Below, one piece after another: positions 26,718-32,878 of a stretch of 64,000 bases of DNA. This DNA is from Bremerella sp. TYQ1 (GTDB taxonomy: Bacteria; Planctomycetota; Planctomycetia; Pirellulales; Pirellulaceae). Positions within the stretch are counted from its first letter, which is position 1. The number at the start of each line of letters is the position of its first letter. The position numbers and the translations under genes were made by a program. Under the pieces are notes generated by a model. That model saw only the letters and a program-made list of their open reading frames with translations, ran no database searches and was not told the DNA's origin. The stretch is from NCBI RefSeq assembly GCF_020150455.1, contig NZ_CP083740.1, positions 1,860,001 to 1,924,000 of the forward strand, in the 5' to 3' direction.

Positions 26718-27821
26718 ATGCGTGTGCTTGCCCTAGAACCTTATTACGGAGGCAGTCACAAAGCGTTTCTTGATGGCTGGATTGCCAAGAGCCGTCACGA
26801 TTGGACTGTCTTATCGTTGCCTCCGCATCACTGGAAATGGAGGATGCGGCACTCAGCGATTACATTTGCTGAACAACTGAAAAGCCATGTCGACGAGCCT
26901 TATGATCTTATCTTTTGTAGCGACATGCTGAATCTTGCAGCGTTCCGAGGGCTCGCTCCCGCTGCAATCGGAAGGCTTCCAGCAGTCATCTATTTCCATG
27001 AAAACCAGCTGACTTATCCTGACCTATTTCGCACGCAGCGTGACTTCCACTTCGCTTTCGACAACTTCCAGTCCATGCTGGCCGCTAATGCGATTTGGTT
27101 CAACTCGAACTATCACCGCGAGGAGTTCTTGGCCGAGTGTTACAAGTTTCTCTCGAAGTTCCCTGACTTCACTTTAGAAACAGCACTAGTTGCCATACGT
27201 GAGCGAACACGGGTTGCATCGCCCGGTTTGCCATCAATGAAAATTACGAGACGAGACATCAATTTCCAAGTGCCCCACATAGTCTGGGCGGCTCGGTGGG
27301 AGAAGGACAAGAATCCAGACGCATTCTTTGACGCACTTCGACAGTTAAAAGCGATGCAGATTCCGTTCCGTCTTAGTGTCGTCGGAGAATCATTTCGTGA
27401 CACGCCTGCAGTTTTTGAAGAAGCGGCCCAAGCATTTTCCGATCGAATAGTTCAATGGGGATTTCTTCCCCAACACTCGGAATATAGAAACTTATTGGCC
27501 TCGTCAGATCTATTCGTCTCGACGGCAGTTCATGAGTTTTTTGGTATTTCGGCAGCAGAAGCCATTCTGTCAGGCAACATTCCCGTGCTTCCTAGTCGCC
27601 TGGCCTATCCTGAATTGGTCGACAATCAGCCCCACTTGCTTTACGACGGCACCATCCCCGGTCTGGTCGAGCATTTGAAGAAGCTTACCCAGGACAAGTC
27701 GTTTCAAACACGTGCTGTTGAGGAATGCGAAATGGTTCAACAAAAGCTGAAGGGCCTTCAATGGCCCCTTCTCGCAGCAACCTACGACGACAACCTAGAA
27801 ACCGTTTCTCACTCGTCCTAA
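26718..27821 (+). CDS. tRNA-queuosine alpha-mannosyltransferase-like glycosyltransferase
   Basis: 367 residues. The N-terminus MRVLALEPYYGGSHKAFLDG and the following HDWTVLSLPPHHWKWRMRHS are characteristic of the DUF3524/GTDC1 group, whose vertebrate member mannosylates queuosine in tRNA-Asp. The C-terminal half is a GT-B, GT4-like domain (IVWAARWEKDKNPDAFFDAL, and STAVHEFFGISAAEAILSGN with the conserved Glu). The bacterial substrate is not established; tRNA modification is an inference from family. It is the last intact gene before the accessory region. Confidence 0.82.
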   Translation: MRVLALEPYYGGSHKAFLDGWIAKSRHDWTVLSLPPHHWKWRMRHSAITFAEQLKSHVDEPYDLIFCSDMLNLAAFRGLAPAAIGRLPAVIYFHENQLTYPDLFRTQRDFHFAFDNFQSMLAANAIWFNSNYHREEFLAECYKFLSKFPDFTLETALVAIRERTRVASPGLPSMKITRRDINFQVPHIVWAARWEKDKNPDAFFDALRQLKAMQIPFRLSVVGESFRDTPAVFEEAAQAFSDRIVQWGFLPQHSEYRNLLASSDLFVSTAVHEFFGISAAEAILSGNIPVLPSRLAYPELVDNQPHLLYDGTIPGLVEHLKKLTQDKSFQTRAVEECEMVQQKLKGLQWPLLAATYDDNLETVSHSS

Positions 27822-27900
27822 TGAATTGAAGGTCACAGCCACTCAGGTTATTATTCCAGTACCTACCTACGTCGTGCTTCTTCCACTGGATCAACCTGCC

Positions 27901-28020
27901 ATGCCCCGAATCCCTATCGCTATTCTGCTTGCCATTCTCTCGTTGTGCGGAGTTGTCAATTCAGCATACGGCGCTGATCGTTCTCCGAACATCGTCCTCA
28001 TCTTCATCGACGATAAGTAG
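27901..28020 (+). pseudogene. Truncated sulfatase N-terminus
   Basis: From ATG 27901 the frame encodes a signal peptide (MPRIPIAILLAILSLCGVVN, then SAYGA) followed by RSPNIVLIFIDDK and a TAG stop. RPNIVLIFADD is the opening strand and first metal ligand region of sulfatases, which are very abundant in planctomycetes. The remaining ~400 residues, including the Cys-x-Pro-x-Arg active site, are absent, and the sequence after 28020 is unrelated. This is a broken gene and marks the junction between core and accessory DNA. Confidence 0.8.
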
Positions 28021-28233
28021 AAGCCCGAGGGTGGACTTGCTGAATAAGTGCGAGAAAATTAGCTTTATTCAGGCCGAGATAAGGGATTCATAAATTGTGA
28101 TAAATATCGACAAATTCAGGTCTAATTTGGGCGATTAACTACATTTTGCTACACAGGCAATTAATCTGACTGCACTTCTAGACCATTGAGCTGTTTGTAG
28201 CTAAATGCGTCTTCGCTAGTTCGAGTCATCCAC
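28021..28233. other. AT-rich non-coding junction segment
   Basis: About 210 bp following the broken sulfatase, visibly more AT-rich than the core. I see no gene. It leads into the degenerate repeat copy that starts the cassette-like region. Confidence 0.35.
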
Positions 28234-28372
28234 TTACCCAATGGCTTCGGGCAGTTGGGCACCGAGGATGAATGCCAATAACAGGAATAGGGTGCTTCTA
28301 GCAAAGGACGGTTCGTCCTTGGCGTGCAAAAACTCGTGCTCAAAGAGGATCGAATCTGCATCATCGCGCGGA

Positions 28373-28440
28373 CCTAATGCTCGTCGGGAAATCCTAGAAC
28401 GGATGGGAACAGACTGACGCATTAGCCCGATGAGCGTAAA
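28373..28440 (+). repeat. attC-like imperfect palindrome 1
   Basis: CTAATGCTCGTCGGG (28374-28388) pairs with CCCGATGAGCGTAA (28426-28439) around a ~37-nt centre. The outer arms start with CTAA and end with GCGTAA, near the R''/R' boxes of integron attC sites, but degenerate. The second repeat copy carries the same structure at the same spacing. A weak member of the set on its own. Confidence 0.45.
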
Positions 28441-28529
28441 TCAGGGGCCGCCTATCACGCACAGACAAACGTGACAATTGAGAAACCTACAGCTACAATT
28501 CGACTTGCGACAATTAACTGCCTGCTTGT

Positions 28530-28551
28530 TAGGCCGCACAATTGCGGCCTA
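28530..28551. repeat. Perfect 9-bp palindromic hairpin
   Basis: TAGGCCGCA and TGCGGCCTA are perfect inverted repeats separated by CAAT. It lies inside the ~30-bp segment that is present in repeat copy A and missing from copy B, directly after a GTTAGG motif. Could be a small mobile palindrome or a transcription-stop hairpin. Confidence 0.75.
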
Positions 28552-28608
28552 CAGGTGATTGGCAGAAGCTTCCTAAAATCTAGTTAGGCACCAAGCTGGC
28601 CCAACCTC

Positions 28609-28926
28609 ATGTCCGAATCAGATCGAGTCGTAGCTAGCCAGTTCTGTAAGGCCTTTCTCTGTCCACGGGACCGCGCGGCTGCAACCCATGAACTGGCGGC
28701 ACATGGTCAGAACGCGGTTCCTATCCTCCGTTCGATTCTAAACGGAGAGGCAAAAAATGAGTTCGGAGTCGCCTACCGTCGTTTGGGCATGCCAGTAGAT
28801 TGCTCGCTCGTCACTATTTGCATGCTTGGCAGAATCGCAAGCCCTCTTGAGGAGTTTGTGCGTGCGGAACTCAAGGCTGGTCACGCTTATGCAGAGGATG
28901 CTTTGCGTGCAATCATTGACGCTTGA
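28609..28926 (+). CDS. Cassette-like gene, 105-aa protein of unknown function
   Basis: ATG 28609 to TGA 28926. The product is mainly helical (AAATHELAAHGQNAVPILRS, and a C-terminal FVRAELKAGHAYAEDALRAI), with a HEAT-like alternation of hydrophobic residues. No family recognised. It is a single gene with a short 5' leader, followed at its stop codon by an attC-like palindrome, which is the arrangement of an integron gene cassette. Base composition is slightly lower in GC than the core. Confidence 0.6.
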   Translation: MSESDRVVASQFCKAFLCPRDRAAATHELAAHGQNAVPILRSILNGEAKNEFGVAYRRLGMPVDCSLVTICMLGRIASPLEEFVRAELKAGHAYAEDALRAIIDA

Positions 28927-28992
28927 TAATTTATTCAAACCGACCGCCCACTGACTACGCCAGCGGGCGGCGTCGTAACTCAAGCCTTGGGC
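28922..28992 (+). repeat. attC-like site 2
   Basis: Begins at the stop codon of the 105-aa gene. Inner arms CCGACCGCCC (28940-28949) and GGGCGGCGTCG (28965-28975) pair around a short loop, and the outer part reads TTATTCAAACCGAC ... GTAACTCAAGCCTTGGGC. This closely follows the layout of well-known ~60-bp attC sites (TTCAAGCCGAC...TTAACTCAAGCGTTAG). The outer R box (CCTTGGGC) is a degenerate GTTRRRY. Confidence 0.65.
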
Positions 28993-29016
28993 GAAAAAAC
29001 GAATAGGTGGAAAATA

Positions 29017-29589
29017 GTGAAAACACAGTATTACACAGCCACGAGTCTTGATGGATTCCTCGCGACCGAAGAAGATTCTCTTGATTGGCTTTTTCCTCTT
29101 GGAGACATTAATAGTTCTAGCTATCCAGGGTTCATATCCGAAGTTGGAGCCTTGGCTATGGGATCATCGACTTATGAATGGATGATACGTAATTCAGACC
29201 AGGTCGCTAAAGAGACAGGTGCTCCATGGCCTTACGACAAACCTGCTTGGGTGTTCTCAAGTCGTAAGCTACCGGTGATTGCCGGCGCAGATCTCCATTT
29301 TTCAAATGGAGATGTACGTCAAGCGCACGAAGAAATGAAGGTTGCCGCTAAAGATAAAAACATTTGGATCGTTGGCGGTGGTGACTTAGCAGGGCAGTTC
29401 TATGACGCAGGCTTGCTGGACGAACTAATTATTCAAGTTGGTTCTGCCACGCTTGCAAAAGGTAAGCCACTTTTTCCGCGCCGTGTGTTAAGCCCTACTC
29501 TTAGTCTAGTATCCGTTGTGCAAATGGGGGTAGGGATGGCGGAGCTACGATATGAAGTAAACAAAAATGGTAAGCATGAATCCTCCTAA
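29017..29589 (+). CDS. Dihydrofolate reductase/RibD C-terminal-like protein (cassette gene)
   Basis: GTG 29017 is chosen for its AGGTGG site (29005-29010) and because the family starts right before YYTATSLDGFLATEE; an in-frame TTG upstream is less likely. 190 residues. The Rossmann-like fold shows SLDGF near the start, AMGSSTYEWM and a NADPH-binding NIWIVGGGDLAGQFYDAGLL. Such proteins are NADPH-dependent reductases related to DHFR; substrate unknown, and trimethoprim resistance is not implied. It is flanked by attC-like sites, which fits carriage as a mobile cassette. Confidence 0.82.
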   Translation: MKTQYYTATSLDGFLATEEDSLDWLFPLGDINSSSYPGFISEVGALAMGSSTYEWMIRNSDQVAKETGAPWPYDKPAWVFSSRKLPVIAGADLHFSNGDVRQAHEEMKVAAKDKNIWIVGGGDLAGQFYDAGLLDELIIQVGSATLAKGKPLFPRRVLSPTLSLVSVVQMGVGMAELRYEVNKNGKHESS

Positions 29590-29636
29590 CAATGCGCTGC
29601 AGGCCGACGGCCAACTTTGAGCAAGGTGTTAGGCGG
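29584..29636 (+). repeat. attC-like site 3
   Basis: Starts at the stop of the DHFR-like gene with CCTAACAATGCGCTGCAG and ends in GTGTTAGGC (29627-29635), which contains a canonical R' box GTTAGGC. The opening CTAACAATGCGCTGCAGGC is the classic left half of many integron attC sites. The central stem is short and imperfect, so this may be a trimmed site. Confidence 0.6.
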
Positions 29637-29827
29637 TAAGATAATATTGGGTTAGCAACGGCGACTGCGGGTGGTCGTAAGGCACGCCTAGAGATCCGCA
29701 GCTGAGGTCACCGTCGAAGACGCTGCTCGCATCCATGGCAGCGGAGCCTCATTCCTGGGGAAATCACGCTTCCTGCCAGCGGCCTAACTCATGCGTTCTT
29801 GCGAGGTTCTTGGCTAATCGTTGTGAG

Positions 29828-29856
29828 GCCCGCCTTTCAAAATGCGTAAGGAGGGC
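29828..29856 (+). repeat. Unoccupied stem-loop (intron target-like)
   Basis: GCCCGCCTT (29828-29836) pairs with AAGGAGGGC (29848-29856), with one mismatch, around an 11-nt loop. The same stem-loop at 31627-31655 is followed immediately by the group II intron-like sequence, whereas here it is followed by ACATTGGTCAC. Confidence 0.7.
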
Positions 29857-29953
29857 GTGACATTGGTCACTTGTTATGGCAGAACATGACGGTTCGACAT
29901 GTGTGAGCAAGAACTCGTGGTCGAAGAGGATTGAATCTGAATCATCGCGTGAG

Positions 29954-30022
29954 TCTAATGCTCATCGGGTAATCTTGGAACCGACGTCAACGAACGGGCG
30001 ATTCGTCCCGACGAGCGTTAGT
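29954..30022 (+). repeat. attC-like site 4
   Basis: CTAATGCTCATCGGG (29955-29969) pairs with CCCGACGAGCGTTAG (30007-30021) along the full 15 bp (allowing G-T pairs), with a 37-nt centre. The ends CTAA...GCGTTAG fit the R''/R' boxes of attC. It is part of repeat copy B and precedes the HEPN gene. Confidence 0.55.
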
Positions 30023-30165
30023 CAGGGGCCGCCTATCACGCACAAAAAGATGTGACAGTTGAGCAACCTACAGCTACAATCCGACTTACGAAAATCAACT
30101 GCCTGCGCGTTGGGCAGAAACTTCCCATAAACAAGTTAGCGGACAGCAAAAATTTCAACTGAGCA

Positions 30166-31074
30166 ATGAACCCTGATCCCGACGTCGGTAACTCGAATTG
30201 GCACATCTTAGTTGCGGGCTTCCCCTGCGTTCCAAACGCCGTAACTTTGGCATCTGGCGTTACATTACAACCGCTAAGCGAACCACTTTCGGTGTTTGAC
30301 CTTGCTGCTGCTGGTGCCGTTGGTTTCCGCAACTGGGCATTACTCGAACCCGTTGCACTCGCCTGTACCTGCGAAATCGCAACTTCTCAATTTCAATCGT
30401 CTCGTCCTGGCTACGACACTCTCAATCGTGCATGGCTTGCCTCGTCGCTACTCGTCCTTCGAGGATTTACAAAGCATCTGTCCCTCGCATGCTCCAACTA
30501 TTCGTGGAATCAGATTGCGGGACATCAACGACGAACCGCAAATACTGCCAATGGCAAGCTCCCACGATTCGTGGGCAACGTTTTGGACTTTCATCTAAAC
30601 ACCGTCGTGAACAGTGATGCTCGGACTGACCCTATTTCACCCGCCGACATCCAATGGATATCTAGCCGGTTCGATACGTTCAATAACATGGCGGCCAACA
30701 GCGACTCATTCCGTTTTGCCCTTGAATCAAGCTTTGACTGGCGATTCACGAAGGATGGGCGATCTGCAATTGCACGACTTTGGAGTGGCATCGAGGCGAT
30801 ATTTGGAATTAGCTCCGAATTGGTTTACCGCATATCTTTACTTTCAGCATCTTTGTTAGCGCCAAGAGGTGTGCAACGCAGAGAGAAGTTCCAAGAAGTT
30901 AGAAACTTGTATGGTTTGAGAAGCAAAGCGGTTCATGGATCGAAGCTGTCCGCCGACAAAATGGCAGAGGCTGTAAATGGTTCATTCCGTTTGTTGGCTG
31001 ATTTATTAATGTTGACGATCGAACGGGGGCATGCGCTCACGCAAGCAGATTTTGACAAGGCCGTTTTTGACTGA
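30166..31074 (+). CDS. ApeA-like HEPN-domain protein (cassette gene)
   Basis: 302 residues from ATG 30166. The C-terminal ~120 residues match the HEPN pattern: ARLWSGIEAIFGISSELVYR and VRNLYGLRSKAVHGSKL, the latter carrying an R-x4-H motif (RSKAVH) as in HEPN ribonucleases. The N-terminal ~170 residues are not recognised. HEPN proteins of the ApeA type are anti-phage RNases, so a defence role is a reasonable inference; nuclease activity is not shown. An attC-like site follows 12 bp after the stop. Confidence 0.7.
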   Translation: MNPDPDVGNSNWHILVAGFPCVPNAVTLASGVTLQPLSEPLSVFDLAAAGAVGFRNWALLEPVALACTCEIATSQFQSSRPGYDTLNRAWLASSLLVLRGFTKHLSLACSNYSWNQIAGHQRRTANTANGKLPRFVGNVLDFHLNTVVNSDARTDPISPADIQWISSRFDTFNNMAANSDSFRFALESSFDWRFTKDGRSAIARLWSGIEAIFGISSELVYRISLLSASLLAPRGVQRREKFQEVRNLYGLRSKAVHGSKLSADKMAEAVNGSFRLLADLLMLTIERGHALTQADFDKAVFD

Positions 31075-31085
31075 CAGAAAAAGCC

Positions 31086-31175
31086 CACTAACGACCGCAT
31101 GCACTGGAGCCGCCGATCCGGGCAAAATCACACGGAGCACCAACCGCGGCGGCCCGGTGATGCTGGACGTTAAGG
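31086..31175 (+). repeat. attC site 5 (best of the set)
   Basis: ACTAACGACCGCATGCACTG at the left and GGTGATGCTGGACGTTAAG at the right. Reverse-complementing the right half gives TTAACGTCCAGCATCACC, which pairs with the left half through AACG, GCAT, CAC, GG and GCCGCCG blocks, leaving unpaired bases (for example the G of GCATGCAC). Unpaired extrahelical bases are the hallmark of folded attC sites. The site starts 12 bp after the HEPN gene stop. Confidence 0.75.
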
Positions 31176-31248
31176 AATCTTAGAGATCGTCGCGATACCT
31201 CGGGCATCAGCGTTTCTACTTCCGCCAATTGGTCCGCTGGCCTCATGT

Positions 31249-31479
31249 GTGGATTTCTGGTCGGATCACGGGCTCCAGTCGGTCTTCCAAGACATTCCGA
31301 TTGCTCTGGTTGTTGCGATACCGATGTTAGCTCTTCCTTCTCTCTTCTTCGGGATTGGCTTGACGGCAGCCGACTACTACAAGCCTGATTTTCGCTGGCT
31401 TTGGACATCATTCCTGATCACTCTGGCAGCAATCAATGTGTTTCTGGGCCTTTGGCTAGGAGCGCAGATGGACTTCTAA
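31249..31479 (+). CDS. Small two-pass membrane protein (cassette gene)
   Basis: 76 residues from GTG 31249. Two hydrophobic helices (PIALVVAIPMLALPSLFFGI and WTSFLITLAAINVFLGLWLG) separated by a short charged loop (ADYYKPDF). No family recognised. It lies between attC-like sites 5 and 6, so it is probably another cassette. Small membrane proteins are common cassette cargo. Confidence 0.6.
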   Translation: MDFWSDHGLQSVFQDIPIALVVAIPMLALPSLFFGIGLTAADYYKPDFRWLWTSFLITLAAINVFLGLWLGAQMDF

Positions 31480-31485
31480 GTTCGG

Positions 31486-31594
31486 CCCCTAACCAACGGC
31501 TGCAGTCGACTAGCGACGCCCGTGATTGAATGAACCCATCGACCCGTCCGTCTCTTCCCGTAGGCGGCTCGCAACTGTTTGGGGAGACGTTATC
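31486..31594 (+). repeat. attC-like site 6
   Basis: Begins CCCTAACCAACGGCTGCAG 7 bp after the membrane-protein stop and ends GGGGAGACGTTATCG. The inner arms CAGTCGACTAGCGACGCC and GGCGGCTCGCAACTG are partly complementary around a ~45-nt centre. About 108 bp, longer than the others but within the attC range. Its right edge runs into the stem-loop that precedes the intron fragment. Confidence 0.6.
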
Positions 31595-31626
31595 GTCTTG
31601 CCAAGGAATTGGCGGATCGTAGTGAG

Positions 31627-31655
31627 GCCCGCCTTTCAAAATGCACAAGGAGGGC
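31627..31655 (+). repeat. Stem-loop bordering the intron (copy C)
   Basis: GCCCGCCTT and AAGGAGGGC form a 9-bp stem with one mismatch, as in copy B (29828-29856). The surrounding ~65 bp (31590-31658) also match copy B. The group II-like sequence follows directly. Confidence 0.7.
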
Positions 31656-32470
31656 GTGTTTGTGCCAAGAAGCTTGGGAAAGGGGGAAGAGATGTAGGAA
31701 ACAACTTGGAAACCTTTCCGTGGAATCTTGCGGGTGGGAAGCCCGTCCGGTAGAGCCTGACCAGCAGCCGGAAGCGAGTCTTGTGTCGTACGTGGGTAAC
31801 CCGTCCGGCAAAGCGTAGACAGCGAGTCCGAAAGCCATGCTATTGAAAGTCGAAAGTCCAATGGTGGGAGCCTTTGCGTTACACGTACCAAGGGCCGAGT
31901 TGTGACATCTTATCGGTCTGATGTCGACAATCCCTCCGGCGTCGAGGAACATAGGCAAACGGATCATTGAGATTCCCCAGGAACTTGGGAGATCCTGATG
32001 TCTCCTCAATAAGATCCCGGCCGGAGAACCGGTTAACAACTCCAGGCCATGATGGTGTACTCGTCCATCAGGGAGCGAACAGAACGAGTGAAAGTTGAGG
32101 TATCGCCAAACGAAGGCAACGAAGTGCGGCGAGATGGATGTCAGGAAGTCATAGCGTCTTGATAGTACCGATGAAACTGGAGAACAAACCCGACTGGATC
32201 CAGTGGAAGGAAGCGAGACGTCGAATTACGAACCGTGACTGAGAAACACGACGAATGCCTCGAAATTCGATAAACGTGTCCACGAAACAGGAACGGATTG
32301 CAGCGTTGGCGAAACAATCGCCGGAAATGGCATTCACTTCGCTGGCCTACCTGATGGACTTGGATTGGTTGAAAGAAGCGTATCGACGCACACGCAAGGA
32401 TGGCGCGGTTGGTGTGGACGGAATGACAGCTGCGGAATACGAACAAGATCTGGAGGTCAACCTCCAGAGC
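31656..32470 (+). mobile_element. Group II intron, 5' part (truncated)
   Basis: Starts with GTGTTTGTGCCAAGAAGCTT, close to the GUG-type 5' end of group II introns; the exact first base is uncertain by ~3 bp because the GTG is also present in the empty copy. About 600 nt of non-coding, GC-rich structured-looking sequence precedes an intron-encoded reverse transcriptase start, the normal layout. The 3' part, most of the RT, and domains V-VI are missing because an IS3-like end begins at 32471. Position behind a stem-loop and among attC sites suggests group IIC. Confidence 0.7.
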
Positions 32471-32473
32471 TGA
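32255..32473 (+). pseudogene. Group II intron reverse transcriptase, N-terminal fragment
   Basis: 72 codons from ATG 32255. MAFTSLAYLMDLDWLKEAYR and TRKDGAVGVDGMTAAEYEQD are the conserved start of group II intron RT/maturases (finger domain). The frame stops at TGA 32471-32473, which lies in the IS3-type terminal sequence, so the RT was cut off by insertion or rearrangement. Catalytic YADD and maturase parts are absent. Confidence 0.85.
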
Positions 32474-32705
32474 CCTGCCCCCACGAATGAAGCCAGTCCT
32501 TAAGTTGTTTTCTTCAATGATGAACCGCTCCCCTTTTCTGTACCAGCTTAAGTGAGAAAATCCAGGATCTTCGTCTGGCCAGGCAGCCCAGAGCGCTGTG
32601 TGGTCGATGTTCGTTGTAGTCGCGACGCCAGGATTCTATTCTCTTCCTTCGCGTCGGTGAGTGACGAGAACCAATTTTCGTTCGAAGTCTGGTTAAATAT
32701 TTCCA
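32471..32705 (-). mobile_element. IS3-family remnant, end of orfB transposase
   Basis: The minus strand encodes SWRRDYNEHRPHSALGCLA, the typical C-terminal signature of IS3-family OrfB integrases, preceded in another frame by NENWFSSLTDAKE, so there is at least one frameshift. The element end reads TGACCTGCCCCC at 32471, matching the TGACCTGC end of the other IS3 remnant at 41024. Only the last ~70 codons remain. Confidence 0.8.
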
Positions 32706-32878
32706 GCTTTAATGAAGCTTCAAAAAAACAAGAAATCAACTTGCTTATTTCCCTTGCGATTGTTTAAAACAAAGCCCACGTGGCGGGATTCAATCCCCTC
32801 TACAGGGATGTCACTCCGGATTTCGCCTCTAATCCCCTTATTAATGAAAAGGCGAGAACTGTGGAATTTCCTCGAAAT
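32706..32878. other. Spacer before surface-protein gene
   Basis: About 170 bp without a convincing gene, AT-rich. The surface-protein frame is open from GTG 32780, but the first 33 codons are not typical of the planctomycete signature that follows. Confidence 0.35.

Larger units (their letters stand above)
28234..28595. repeat. Degenerate ~300-bp repeat, copy A
   Basis: About 270 bp of this segment (from 28325 on) match 29900-30140 with scattered mismatches; the longest identical stretch includes TCAGGGGCCGCCTATCACGC. The antisense strand of both copies also reads a similar peptide (DADSILFEHEFL here, DSDSILFDHEFL in copy B). Copy A differs by a ~30-bp insertion that contains a perfect palindrome (28530-28551). 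Both copies lie just upstream of a cassette-like gene and end in GTTAG(G/C) motifs. Confidence 0.7.
29790..30150. repeat. Degenerate ~300-bp repeat, copy B
   Basis: Matches copy A from about 29900 to 30140. Its left part (29790-29859) also matches 31590-31658 (copy C), sharing GTGAGGCCCGCCTTTCAAAA. Antisense to the genes it reads a short peptide-like frame similar to copy A. Copy B lacks the palindromic insertion of copy A, and its stem-loop is not occupied by an intron, unlike copy C. Confidence 0.7.

Noticed and set aside
28234..28422. 62-codon minus-strand frame in repeat copy A (ILFEHEFLHAKDEPSFARST).
   Set aside because: Similar peptide also appears in copy B, but frames differ in length and ends and there is no start context; kept as a property of the repeat, not as a gene.
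31590..32039. 149-codon minus-strand frame across the intron start.
   Set aside because: It runs through the structured group II intron RNA and the stem-loop; it reads as a shadow of non-coding structured sequence. The short conserved part (HFERRAS) is caused by the DNA repeat.
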